64,000 nucleotides of DNA from Persicaria tinctoria (lineage: Eukaryota > Streptophyta > Magnoliopsida > Caryophyllales > Polygonaceae), in assembly GCA_037127255.1 (NCBI GenBank), contig JBANSL010000018.1, positions 16,961,175 through 17,025,174 of the forward strand, in the 5' to 3' direction. Under the pieces are notes generated by a model. It did no database searches and was not told the DNA's origin. It saw nothing but the letters and a program-made list of their open reading frames with translations. A program made the translations under genes and the position numbers. This document shows positions 21,908 to 32,833 of this stretch, one piece after another. How positions within the stretch are numbered: position 1 is the stretch's first letter; every line of letters starts with the position of its first letter.

Positions 21908-23231
21908 AAATTTTTTTGAAAATAAAAAAGCGGAGTATTAATAGAATATATTGGAAATTAAATATAATTAATAAATTTAATTTTTTATTATACTCTATAA
22001 AAAAAATTGTCAAAATGACAATCTTACGGATATAGAGGAAGTAATCGATAGGAGGCAAAAAAAAAAGGGTAATAATGGAGGAGCGTGTAGGTCACGCGAG
22101 TAGGAGGGGGAGTGAAACAGACAGACATTACGACTTTTCCGTGAGATTCAGACAGATCTCTGTCCGTTGGGATGTGAGAGAGCTGAACAACTGCCGTGTT
22201 TCGTTCCTACTCTGACTTTTACTCCCTCTTTTTCTTTTTCTTTTTCTTTTTTCTTTTTTTTTCAATAAAAAACCCATTCTTTGAATAATTGTATTATAGG
22301 GATAATTCGATTATGTTATTTGAGTTGAATGAAATATTTATATTTATCTAGTTTATAGACATGTTGAGATTGAACGGGTTTAAATTTATATTTGAGGTTA
22401 AAAATATATTAGTAATTAACTAGTTGAGTAAATAAATAAGTTTGAATCGAGCTATTTTTTAACATAAAGTAATACGGAGTACTTTTTTTTTTTATGATAT
22501 ACAAGTAACTCATGGAATTTTTTTTTATAAATTTTACAAAATTTGAGTTTGAGTCGAGTCTCAATTTAAATCCAGTTTTCAAATATTCTCATATCCAACT
22601 CAGCTCGTTAAGCAAATAATAATAATAATAATAAATAATGAGTCTTGATTGAGTTTTTTTTCCGAGTTGAATCAAAGTCGAGCTCGAAAAAATTAACGCT
22701 ACTTGACTCATATAATAATCCTATAATAACTTAGATAGCAGTTTATGATAACTTAACACAACTCAAATTATTGTAATTTAAAAAAAATATACAATAACTT
22801 ATAACTTATAATATATTATATTACAACATTAATAATAGTTTTATCACTAATTTTTGTTAGATACACTCCTAATCTAAAAATTCATTTACCCAAAAACATG
22901 ATTCGAAACGTACCCTCATTAAAAAAAAAATAAGTTTCGGAATAAAAATATATTCATTTTTTTATATGTTATTTAAAAAACGCAAATAAAGTAATTCGAA
23001 AAAACTCCTGAAAAATTTTTGGTCCCAAACATACCCTAATCAAGCTGGTGAGAGGAGAGAAAACATTTCAACTTATAATATTGAATTAAGAAGCACTAAT
23101 TCTTCCCTATCTCACTTCATTGCTATATATTCCCCTCACCTTCTCTCTTGCTTTTGCAGTCAAACCCCAAACCTCAAACACTCATCTCTTTCACTCCTCA
23201 CCCATCCAACCAACCCCAAAATAAATAAAAG
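21908..23231. promoter_or_regulatory. Upstream region of the ARF gene
   Basis: AT-rich DNA with no gene. A TATA box candidate TATATATT lies at 23125-23132, about 100 bases before the ARF start codon, followed by a CT-rich leader (TTCTCTCTTGC...CTCATCTCTTTCACTCCTC) typical of plant 5' untranslated regions. A GACAGACA cluster at about 22117-22165 contains auxin-response-like GACA cores but no perfect TGTCTC was confirmed. 22330-22690 shows the dispersed GAGTCGAG/GCTCGAAA-type repeat words also seen near 4.2 kb. Confidence 0.45.
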
Positions 23232-25426
23232 ATGATTGAGGCGATGAACTCCATTAATAGTACTTCAAGATCAAGCTCTTTGAACCCTCAGCTATGGCAT
23301 GCCTGTGCAGGCAACATGGTCCAAATCCCTCCATTAAACTCCAACGTCATCTACTTCCCTCAAGGCCACATTGACCACTCCCAAGTCAACTCCGACGCCG
23401 TCTACACCCACTTCCCGCCGGCCTCCATCCCCTCCCTCATCCCCTGCCGCGTCTCCTCCATCGACTACTTGGCCGACCCCGTCTCCGACCAAGTCCACGC
23501 CAAGATCCGCCTCACCCCTATCCGTTCCCACCCCCTCGATTTATCAGATAATGGTGACGTTCAGTCTGACGGGTCGGATCCCAAACCCGGGTCCTTCTCG
23601 AAAACCCTCACCCAATCCGACGCCAACAACGGCGGCGGCTTCTCCGTCCCCCGGTAGGTCCAATCAAAAAACTTTTTATTACATATTTTAGTCATTTTGA
23701 TTGATTTATATTTTTATTATTTTTTAAAATATCTATTCAAGTTCTTCAAATTTTGATAGTTTATGTTCAATAATATTATTATTTTTTATTATTTTTAGTA
23801 TTTAATGTCATTGGTGAGTTAATAATATTATTAATGAATTATTTTTATTTGATTTAAGTTAATTAAGGTTTTTAATATAAATATACAAGTGCATTATTAT
23901 TTAATTAAAAATGTTTTGTGGTAAAAAAAAAAAACTGACCGTTGTTGAATTATTCACCAAATAGGTATTGCGCGGAGACCATCTTCCCACGGCTGGATTA
24001 CTCGGCCGAACCGCCGGTTCAGACGATTTTGGCGAGGGACGTGCACGGGGTGACGTGGAAGTTCCGGCACATCTACCGGGGCACCCCTCGTCGGCATCTG
24101 CTGACGACGGGGTGGTCCGGTTTCGTGAGCCGGAAGAAGCTCAACGCGGGCGATTCGGTGGTGTTCATGCGGGACGAGAACGAGGAGCTCTGTATTGGGA
24201 TCCGGCGGGCGAAGAAGTGGATCGGGTGTGGGCCAGAACCGGGTTCGGCTAATTGTGGGGTTGAACCGGTGGTTGAGGCTTTGAGGCTTGCGGCGAATGG
24301 GGAGCCGTTCGAGGTGGTTTATTACCCCGGTTCGAGCACGCCCGAGTTCTTCGTTAAGGCGTCGGATGTGAGGGCTGCAATGGAGGCTAAATGGTGCCCC
24401 GGGATGCGGTTTAAGATGGCTTTCGAGACCGAGGATTCGTCTCGGATCAGCTGGTTCATGGGCACCATTTCGGGGGTTCGGGTTGCTGACCCGATTCACT
24501 GGCCTAATTCTCCTTGGAGGCTTCTTCAGGTACTTTTAGTTCGATCTCTTCAACTCTTCCTATTTCAATGAATTACATTAAGGCGGTGTTTGGTTATCAG
24601 CAGTTACGAGTTTTACACTTATTATACCGCCAAGCACTGCCTAAGTGCCATAACTTAGAGAGACTCATTTTAACATGTTTGAATGAACTTGTACTTGTAG
24701 GTTGAATGGGATGAGCCAGAGCTCCTCCAAAATGTGAAGAGTGTGAACCCATGGCTAGTCGAAATGGTGGCAACCATGCCAACCCTTCACATGCCGCCAT
24801 TCACCTCACCAAGGAAGAAGACGCGCTTCACAGAGCCCCATGATTTCGCCTTCGTTGGCTTGGGCTACAAGCCTAGCAATAGCATTCCACTTTGTTGCGT
24901 TGGGGACGTATCTACATGCATACAGGAAGCCAGGCATGCTCGGTTCGAGCAATCCTTAGCAACCCTAGGCAAAATGCACTTGGGCTTGCTTCCTGCCTTC
25001 CTAAAGCAGCCCGAAAACTCTGCACCAAAGAGCCCTCCATTGCTAGGTCACAACTTCGTGAGCAAACGCAATGAGCATAATGAGGTTGCAACTCTGTCTT
25101 TTGCCCTAACAATGGGAAACCCTCACAACGACAACTCGAAGAAGAGCGATGATCCTTCAATGAGGCCAAAGTTTATGCTCTTTGGGAAGCCTATACTAAC
25201 CGAGGAGCAGCTCTCACAGAGCTCCTCCGATTATTCTTCCGATGGATCCGTCTATGATACAACAGATGGCTCTTCAGACGAGGCTCTACCTCATGACAAA
25301 CCGCAACAATCCAGGATTGAGCTCGGGGCGTTGCGAGCTTGGCAGAGTCGGAGTCTTAACGATCCATGTTCGGATCTTGGGAAGATTCGTACACGAAACT
25401 TCATTCTCAACGAAGGAGGTTGTTAG
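23232..25426 (+). CDS. ARF17: Auxin response factor, ARF10/16/17 class (ARF17-like)
   Basis: Nuclear transcription factor that binds auxin-response elements; this clade acts mainly as repressors. Exons 23232-23653, 23965-24529 and 24701-25426 join into 570 codons plus stop with GT-AG introns, close to the length of ARF17 proteins. Residues ~14-40 carry the ARF N-terminal LNPQLWHACAGNMVQIP. A B3 DNA-binding domain spans ~118-225 (SFSKTLTQSDANNGGGFSVPR, then RDVHGVTWKFRHIYRG and HLLTTGWSGFVSRKKL). The auxin_resp domain is at ~255-345 (FEVVYYPGSSTPEFFVKAS to SPWRLLQVEWDEPE). There is no C-terminal PB1 (Aux/IAA) domain, as in ARF17; the tail is Ser/Asp-rich. The intron positions inside the B3 domain and after WRLLQ fit this clade. 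The first ATG is used; a second in-frame ATG lies four codons on. A miR160-type site lies in exon 3. Confidence 0.93.
24916..24936 (+). promoter_or_regulatory. miR160 target site in the ARF coding sequence
   Basis: The 21 bases match the conserved miR160 site of ARF10/16/17 at 18 positions, in the correct reading frame (codons for T-C-I-Q-E-A-R-H). Two mismatches fall at the miRNA 3' end (positions 20-21). The third is 24927, an A where the usual site has G, opposite miRNA nucleotide 10; it also changes the normal Gly codon to Glu. Cleavage by AGO1 is normally between positions 10 and 11. Confidence 0.85.
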
Positions 25427-27159
25427 ATAATTCTTTTGAGATATATGGAGATGGCTCCTCGCCATTTCAAGGCTAATAGATGTCCCTGAAATGGCCAGGA
25501 GCCTTCTCCAAACGTTTAGATTTCTTATTGTTTGTTGTTTAAATTGTAGTAAGTTTCAATTAACTTTTCGCTGATCCCCGGCCGGTCCCATAGCTAAAAA
25601 TGTGCAATGTGAACATGTGTTTGTATAAGTGAACTCAAACTATTGGAATTTTGTGTTGATTAGATTGATGGGGAAGAAAAACATATGTCTCAATTTCTTT
25701 GATCGGTTTGTATTGAACTCAAAACTGTTGGAATTTTTGTCGCAAAACATACAAGTCAATAAGTTTGATTGTTTGAAAGAAAATGTATACAAAATAAAGA
25801 GTGCCGGTGGGGAGTGGGGATTGACTGATGCCTTGTTTTTATTTGAGGTTGAAATCTAGACTTTACTTCATATTGATGAGTAGGCTTAATAAATGACCTT
25901 AATAAAAATTAAAAGTAGGATTGTTACATAAATTGGACTCGACTAACAAAAATCCAAATAATCCTCGATCATTATTTTACTAAACAAACTGAATATGAAT
26001 ATATATATTTTTATTCAAAAGGGCGCCAGCGCAATTTATTACTCAAAACTACAAGGTTCAACAGTACGTAGTGTTTGAAATCAACTTACCCCTAAGACAA
26101 TCGGGGGGATCCGACGCCTAGTGGAGCTTAATAATTGGCAGGTTCATTTATGCCATATCTGACGCAAAGGAAGCAAAGCGGCGAACACCTCAGCCAATTG
26201 GTATGAATACATTTTTAATCTCGAATTCAAATTCAAGTTCGATGTATTTTTATTTTTTAAACAAGATAAACATGACCGACTAACCGGCTAATTAAAATAC
26301 TTGCTCGATCCTAAACTTAGCTAGGTATACTCTTTCTTGGAAGCTCATGTAATTTTTGTGAATATCTTAACACGAGCTGACAGGGAAAGAGTCGACCTTT
26401 AGTTATATTAGAGCATCGTAGAAAATGGTTCAATTCCCTTTTGGAGCAAGGATAATTAACCTTGAAGCTTATATGATTTGAATTTTGAACTCATCAAAAC
26501 GATGCGTTTAAGTGGGATGAAACTTGGAAGTATATATGAAGGAGAGACATTGCGGAGATATAGTAGGGATATCGGGACAGAGTCAGAGTCGGAGCCGAAG
26601 GCGGGTCTCAAGGCACTGCAGGTGGGCACCACGCTACCCTCGTCTTCTTTTCATCAAGTCAAACCTACTTGTATGTACTAACAAATAAATAAATCATTGT
26701 GACATTAATGCTCTTTTTTTAAAGTGGGGTTATAATCTTTTTATTTGTGGTCAGTATCTTCATTTTTTTTTTTATTAGGAAAGAATTCGGACGAGCGAAC
26801 TCTACTTCACAGTATATTTTCAGAAGAGGTATAAAATACCTAAATCATTGTGAATATCGACACTCCAAGTAGAGTGACAAATGTGTACAACCTTATTGGC
26901 CACTCTGTTGCCTAAACAGGAAACATGAAAGAAAAAAACTTCTTTCAAAGTTGATAAAAGGAGTTGAACATCTGGTTAAAATCATCATATTTTTTTAAAT
27001 AAATTATAAGATGTGTCACGACTAATAAAGATGGAGATATATACATTATGTGTTGCTAACCTCGTGAGATACTTTCAAGTTTCAAGTATAGAGACATTTT
27101 TTCTTCTTATAAAAATCGAATCTAGATTAAGCCTATTTATCTATGTTAACCTATGTACC
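25427..27159. other. ARF 3' region and intergenic DNA
   Basis: Begins with the ARF 3' untranslated region, which includes an imperfect inverted repeat around GGCTCCTCGCCATTTCAAGG / CCTGAAATGGCCAGGAGCC (about 25452-25504) able to fold as a hairpin. Beyond that the DNA is AT-rich without a recognisable gene; short open frames at 25629-25859 and 26478-26681 have no recognisable motif. Confidence 0.45.
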
Positions 27160-27294
27160 TGTTAGAACCTTTGGTTGCTGTTGTAACAGAATAGAGAGAG
27201 AGGGTCTTAGAGAGAGTTTGGAGGGAAACCAATTTGATTTGATCATGAATGAGTTCTTCAATGAACCAAGGATCATTTATACAATGTCCTAACA
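27160..27294 (-). repeat. 3' LTR of the chromodomain gypsy element
   Basis: 135 bp, TGTTAGAACC..GTCCTAACA, so the termini TGTTAG/CTAACA are inverted. It differs from the other LTR by one substitution and a 2-bp difference in a GA run. Confidence 0.95.
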
Positions 27295-27310
27295 TAACCC
27301 CTCCCTTACA
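27295..27310 (-). other. Polypurine tract of the chromodomain gypsy element
   Basis: On the element strand the sequence AAGGGAGGGGTTA directly precedes the 3' LTR, the expected position of the plus-strand primer. Confidence 0.75.
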
Positions 27311-27328
27311 AAGAACTTGTCCCAAGGT

Positions 27329-30300
27329 CTAATTCAAGGGAAAATCGGGGAATTGGCGCAAAATGTGGCATGCAGGCTCCCAAGTTGCCTCCTCCTGTGG
27401 TAAGTTGATCCACTTCATGAGCCACTCCACCACAGGGTCGCCACTAGCCAACTGCTTGGTCCTTGTGTCCAAGATTGTTTCTGGTGCCACCACAACAGAA
27501 CCTGCCTCATCTGTAGTGGGTAATTCTTGCTGAGGAGTGATGGTGGAGCCGATCTTCTTCTTCAGCTGAGAGATGTGAAAAACTGGATGTAATTTTGAAG
27601 AGCTAGGTAGGGCTAGTTTGTAGGCAACTTCTCCCACTCTGTTAATAACCTCAAAAGGTCCATAGTATTTCGCACTCAGATTCAAGCATTTCCTCATAGC
27701 CAGGGATGTTTTTCTATATGGTTGTAATTTGAGATAAACCATATCTCCCACTTGTAGGCTCCTCTCTGTCCTCTTACTGTTAGTGAAGAATTTCATTCTT
27801 TCTTGGGCCATGGCTAACCCTGACTTCAGTAATCCTAGTGCTATCTCCCTTTCCTGAAACCAGTCCTCCACTGAAGTTGTGGTTACACTGCTGGCTCTTA
27901 ACCCCAATTGTGGTGGTGGATATCCATACAAGGCTTGGAATAGGGACATCTTTAGAGCCGTGTGGTAAGAAGAATTGTACCACCATTCAGCTAAGGTGAT
28001 CCATCTTGCCCAATGCTTTGGCATTGCTGATGTCATGCATCTCAAGTATGCCTCAAGGCACTGGTTAGCTCTCTCTGTCTGGCCGTCAGTTTGAGGGTGA
28101 TAAGTTGTAGATAGTTTGAGGGAGGTGCCCAGCTTCTCGAATAGTTCCTTCCATAGATGGCTGGTGAAGATCTTATCTCTGTCTGAGATTATAGTACTGG
28201 GTAATCCATGGAGTTTGTAGATATGATCCATGAATAACTGAGCTACTTGAGTTGCTGAGAATGGGTGACTCAATAGCAAGAAATGGCTATACTTGGTAAG
28301 CCTATCAATTATCACCAAAATGACATCAAAACCCTCTGATCTAGGCAGTCCTTCCACAAAGTCCATGCCAATTGAATGCCATGGGGTCTCAGGTATTGGG
28401 AGGGGTTGCAACAAGCCTGGATAAGCTACATTCTCATGCTTGTGGCGTTGACATATATCACATTCTGTGACAAACTTCTCAATAAACCGCTTCATGTGAG
28501 GCCAATAGAACAGTGATTTCACTCTATGGTAGGTTGCTCGAGTACCTGAATGCCCTCCTGTAGCTTCAGAGTGAAATGCAGCTACAATTCTGGCCCTCAG
28601 TTCCCCAGTATGTCCAATCACTAGCCTGCTCTTGTATCTCAATACATCACCATGCCATTTGAAGTGGGAAGAAGTGTCAATTGCAGCCCTGGGTGCCACT
28701 TCCTCAATCTCTGAGTCATTGACATAGCTGTCTGCAATCTCTTGCATCCATGCTGGCCTGATCTCTACCAAGGCAAAACAAGAACTCACTTCTGTATGGT
28801 TCATGGATACTCCCCTCCTGGATAGTGCATCTGCCACTGTGTTGCTCTTACCCATCCTATACTGTATGGAATAAGATAATCCCAGGAGTTTTCTAATAGC
28901 CTTTTTCTGAAGATGTGTTGTCACTTGCTGATCCAACAAATGCCTCAGGCTTTGGTGATCAGTGATGATGACAAAATGGTTGGGTTCCAGGTAATGGTGC
29001 CATTTCTCAATTGCAAACAAAATGGCTAGCAACTCCTTTTCATATGTGGACAGTAGGATGTGTTGGCCACTGAGAGCTTTACTGATGAAGGCAAGTGGTT
29101 TACCCTGTTGCATTAACACTGCTCCAATCCCTTCCTCACATGCATCAGTCTCAATCTGAAATTGAAGGGTAAAATCTGGTAAGGCCAACACTGGGGGGGT
29201 AGAAAGTAGCTTTCTAATTTTGTGAAAAGCTTCAGTGCTGGTAGCTGTCCACAGAAATGCATCCTTTTTCAGCAATTCATTCAAAGGTTTGCAGATGGTC
29301 CCAAATCCCTTTATAAAACGCCTGTAGTAGCCAGCTAAGCCTAAAAAGCTTCTCAATTCCTTCTTAGATGTAGGAATAGGCCATTTGACTATAGCTTCTA
29401 TTTTGGATTGATCAGTTGCCACCCCTTCAGCAGATATCACATGTCCTAAGTACTCCACTCTAGGAACTCCAAAGTTGCATTTGGAAAGCTTAGCAAATAA
29501 CTGATGATTCCTCATGCTTTCCAAGACATCTCTCAAGTGGCAAGCATGATCCTCAAGTGAGGTGTTGTACACCAGTATATCATCAAAGAATACAAGGACA
29601 CACTTCCTGAGATACTCAGCAAAAAACACATTCATAAGGGATTGAAATGTGGCTGGTGCATTTGTCAAGCCAAAGGGCATGAAATTGAATTCATAATGTC
29701 CATTATGAGTTCTAAATGCAGTCTTAGGGATGTCACACTCAGCTACCCTGACCTGATGGTATCCAGCACGCAAATCCAGTTTAGAAAATACAGTTGCTTC
29801 ATGTAGTTCATCTAACAATTCTTCAATGTTAGGGATGGGAAACTTATCCTTGATAGTTGCATCATTCAATTTCCTGTAATTTACACAGAATCTCCAAGTT
29901 CCATCCTTCTTTTTAACTAGTAAGGTAGGTGATGCAAATGGACTTTGGCTATGCCTAATAAGGCCTGCAGCTAGCATGTCCCTTACTTGTTTCTCAATTT
30001 CATCCTTCTGGATGTGAGGGTACCTATAAGGTTTAGAGCATATGGATTAGGTGTCTGGCTTGAGGGGAATGTTGTGCTCACACCCCCTCTCTGGTGGTAG
30101 GTGTTTAGGCTCCTCAAACACATCCTGAAACTGATCTAGCACCTCCTTCACCTTTTCTGGAACTGATTCCTCAGTAGAAGACAGTTGGCAAAGTTGACTT
30201 ACTTCAGCTATGATCTCCACTTCCTCACCCTTATCCAAGTACTGTAACTCCTTCCCTGTGATGTGCCTAACCATTGCCTTCTTGTAAGGCTCGACAATCC

Positions 30301-30790
30301 CTTGCAGCTCCACTCTCTTACCTTCTTTAGAAAAAGCAATGGTGATCTTATTATAGTCAAACTGTATAGGACTATAATTCTTCATCTGATTGACTCCTAG
30401 TAAGAGCTCGAATTCTCCAATCTTCAAAGCTCGAAGATCAAATGAGTAGCTGCCTCCTTGCATTTCCCATTTGAAACTCTTACACTCTTGCCTGCAAAAG
30501 AGTTTCCCCTTATTCAAGCCCTCCACTATCATCAGGTTGGCTGTAGTGAGCTTGAATCCGGCCTCCTTAGCAATTAGAAGATCCACAAAATTGTGTGTTG
30601 ACCCACTATCTGTCAGTACATTGATCAATCTAATGCCCACATATCCCTTTACCATGATGGATGTATCAGCTCCATTACCTGTTAGAGCTCTCACAAATCC
30701 CTCTTGATCTTCCATATGCTCTTCTTCTTGGACCACTATTCTTGGAGCTGCTGAACCCTCCTCGTGTAGGTTCTTGGAAACCTCCAGCAT
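27329..30790 (-). pseudogene. Gypsy pol: protease, RT, RNase H, integrase, chromodomain
   Basis: Protease shows VLTDSGSTHNFVD. RT runs from about 30000 (ASPTLLVKKKDGTWRFCVNY, DLRAGYHQVRVAECDIPKTAF) with the catalytic FFDDILVY. RNase H contains IETDACEEGIGAVL and TDHQSLRHLL. Integrase has the HHCC zinc finger (H..H..CDICQRHK) and the D,D,E core (GMDFVEGLP; SDRDKIFTS; DGQTERANQCLE). The C-terminus has a chromodomain (EWLMKWINLPQEEATWEP). A single TAA at about 30047-30049 splits the frame between protease and RT; the downstream frame is 882 codons without interruption. This is the best-preserved pol in the window. Confidence 0.95.
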
Positions 30791-31672
30791 TTGGTTTCCA
30801 TGGATTCTTGTTGATTCTTACCAAGGCTTGCACAGCATCATGGTGCAGTCTTGCTAACTCTAGAACTTCAGCTAGATATATATCTCTTGCTCTATCCAAT
30901 TTCACTAGAGGCTTGATTTCAGGTTTCAATCCGCTAATGTAACTAGTTACAAAGTAACTCTCGGGAAGGTGTGGATTATAGGATAGCATACCTGCCCTGA
31001 GATCTTCGAACCTTTCATTGTAATCTTCTAAGTCTTCAGATTGGCTAAGTTTGTTGAATTCCTCGACGATGTCTACTCCCTGTTTCTCCCCGAATCTGCA
31101 GCACAGCGCCTCGCTCATTTCCTTCCAACGAATTCCCCGTCGTTGCATCAGATATCCCTGGATCCATGTGTCCGCACGGTCTTGCATGTACATTGCTGCA
31201 AGCTCTACCTTCTGGTGTTCTTGGATCCCGAAAAGTGAGAAGTATTTCTCACATTTTCTCACCCAACTGCGTGGCTTTTTCCCGTCGAATTGAGGAAAGT
31301 CTACCTTGGGGAATCGATTTTGGCCGGCAAGAACCCCATCGTTTCTCATTGGCGGTGGCCTGTAAGCATTCGTATCCTCTAGAATTTCTCAATTAGTTGC
31401 TAGTGGTGTCTTTTCTTGATTCTCCCCGGTGCTTTGGCGATCGACTTTCAGCGATAGAGCCCTCAACCACTCGCCGATCTGCGTGACTGATTGCTCCATT
31501 CTTGTCTGGTAATCCTCCGCTGATTTCTTCATGTCGATGATGGTTTGCTGCATTTGCTCCTGTTTCTGTACTGTCTCCAGCAATTGTTCGTGCGTTGTTG
31601 ATGAGAGTTGTTGAAGCTGAAGGAGATGAGAATCCACTTTCTCGGTCACCTTGAAGCGAGTACCCTCTGCCA
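30675..31672 (-). pseudogene. Gypsy gag, stop-interrupted, zinc knuckle missing
   Basis: Starts MAEGTRFKVTEKVDSHLLQL with a coiled-coil-like Q-rich stretch. After a stop at about 31389 the core resumes: FPQFDGKKPRSWVRKCEKYF, DRADTWIQGYLMQ, LSQSEDLEDYNERFEDL and YFVTSYISGLKPEIKPLV. The sister gags continue into a CYKCGDKF..HKC knuckle; here the frame runs from GGFQEPTRGGFSSSKNSG straight into the overlapping protease frame, so a deletion removed the knuckle and shifted the frame. Confidence 0.88.
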
Positions 31673-31699
31673 TTGATGCCGATTGCCGAGATCACAAGC

Positions 31700-31712
31700 C
31701 ATTGATACCAAT
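31700..31712 (-). other. Primer-binding site of the chromodomain gypsy element
   Basis: On the minus strand the 5' LTR end is followed by ATTGGTATCAATGGC, with TGGTATCA complementary to the initiator methionine tRNA 3' end and the remainder mismatched. Confidence 0.7.
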
Positions 31713-31849
31713 TGTTAGAACCTTTGGTTGCTGTTGTAACAGAATAGAGAGAGAGAGGGTGTTAGAGAGAGTTTGGAGGGAAACCAATTTGATTTGATCA
31801 TGAATGAGTTCTTCAATGAACCAAGGATCATTTATACAATGTCCTAACA
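31713..31849 (-). repeat. 5' LTR of the chromodomain gypsy element
   Basis: 137 bp partner of the LTR at 27160-27294; followed at 31850 by the duplicated target GTACC. Confidence 0.95.
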
Positions 31850-32833
31850 GTACCTCATTTAGATTGTTTCTCAACATTAATTTTATGATAGTAATGTTAA
31901 AAAAAAAATTGTGTTGATTTACCATCTCTTAATCCATCTTAACTTGTTTGTACAATGATTCCGCCTAATATTATTAAAATTGTTATAAATAAGCAATACA
32001 TTTACTCCTTAAAATTTTAGAACGATTTAATTTTTTCAAGTCTACTCGCGTTGAAAAGACCTAATAAAAATAGGATAAATAAAATGGAATCCGAAACTCC
32101 CTTTTACCTCAAAAAGAACGCGCCAGCGCGTGACCTCTCTCTCTCCCAAACTCCCGTCATCAAGAACCCTAGAACCCTAAATTTCGATCGCTCAATCAAA
32201 ATCCCTGCAAATCCTGCCTTGAATCTTTGCATAAATCAAAAGTGGTATGGTCAATTCAGTTCTAAACCACTCTCTTCCAATCCTAACTCACTAATTTTCT
32301 GGATCTGGCACAAGACATGGCTTATCCCTTGGGTTGAAGATCGCCTCTTTTTGGGGATTTCCGAGCTATCTGTCTGGCTTCTATCAAATCAATGGCGAAA
32401 TCTAGCCCTAATCATTGCTCCAATCATGGATTCCTCCTCTCACGGCCTTCCCCTTGGCCGCCTGACGAGATGTGACGACTCTTCCTCCTTGTTGTGGTCT
32501 TCTCTGTGCGCTGAACTGGGCTTGCTTGCTCCGCTCATGGGTCAACGAATTTGTAATCATCTCCTCCTAGGCATTCTGCATCTTCTGCGAGCTCACACGT
32601 TCTATGTCAGGTATGCCTTCTACTCCCCTACCTTCTATCTTGAAACCTGTTTGCTTGCTGGATCTGTGGCCTCGAGTCTGTTTTTGTTTTCAAATTGCGT
32701 CTATTTAAAGACCTTGGATCTTAAATTAAATGCTTCACTCACAACTACTTCTCTGCTCTTTTCTGCTGTTCTTCATCACAAAACTTCTTCTGTGTTTCAT
32801 CTCTGGTTGTTTGTGTGGTATTGTACTGCTTTC

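Larger units (their letters stand above)
27160..31849 (-). mobile_element. Complete chromodomain Ty3/gypsy element with short LTRs
   Basis: Bounded by near-identical LTRs (27160-27294 and 31713-31849) and a perfect 5-bp duplication GTACC (27155-27159 and 31850-31854). It carries a primer-binding site, polypurine tract, gag, protease, RT, RNase H, integrase and C-terminal chromodomain on the minus strand. Total length is 4690 bp. Defects are stops in gag and before RT and a missing zinc knuckle. It lies 1.7 kb downstream of the ARF gene, in the opposite orientation. Confidence 0.96.

Noticed and set aside
22100..22170. Auxin-response element cluster upstream of the ARF gene
   Set aside because: Only short GACA cores in a GACAGACA run more than 1 kb from the start; no perfect TGTCTC was confirmed.
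24734..25423. Treating the third ARF exon as a separate gene
   Set aside because: The acceptor at 24699-24700 and frame join it to WRLLQ|VEWDEPE, a conserved ARF junction.
27160..31849. Endogenous virus (pararetrovirus or env-bearing errantivirus)
   Set aside because: Domain order, LTRs, chromodomain and absence of any env or movement-protein frame identify an ordinary Ty3/gypsy retrotransposon.
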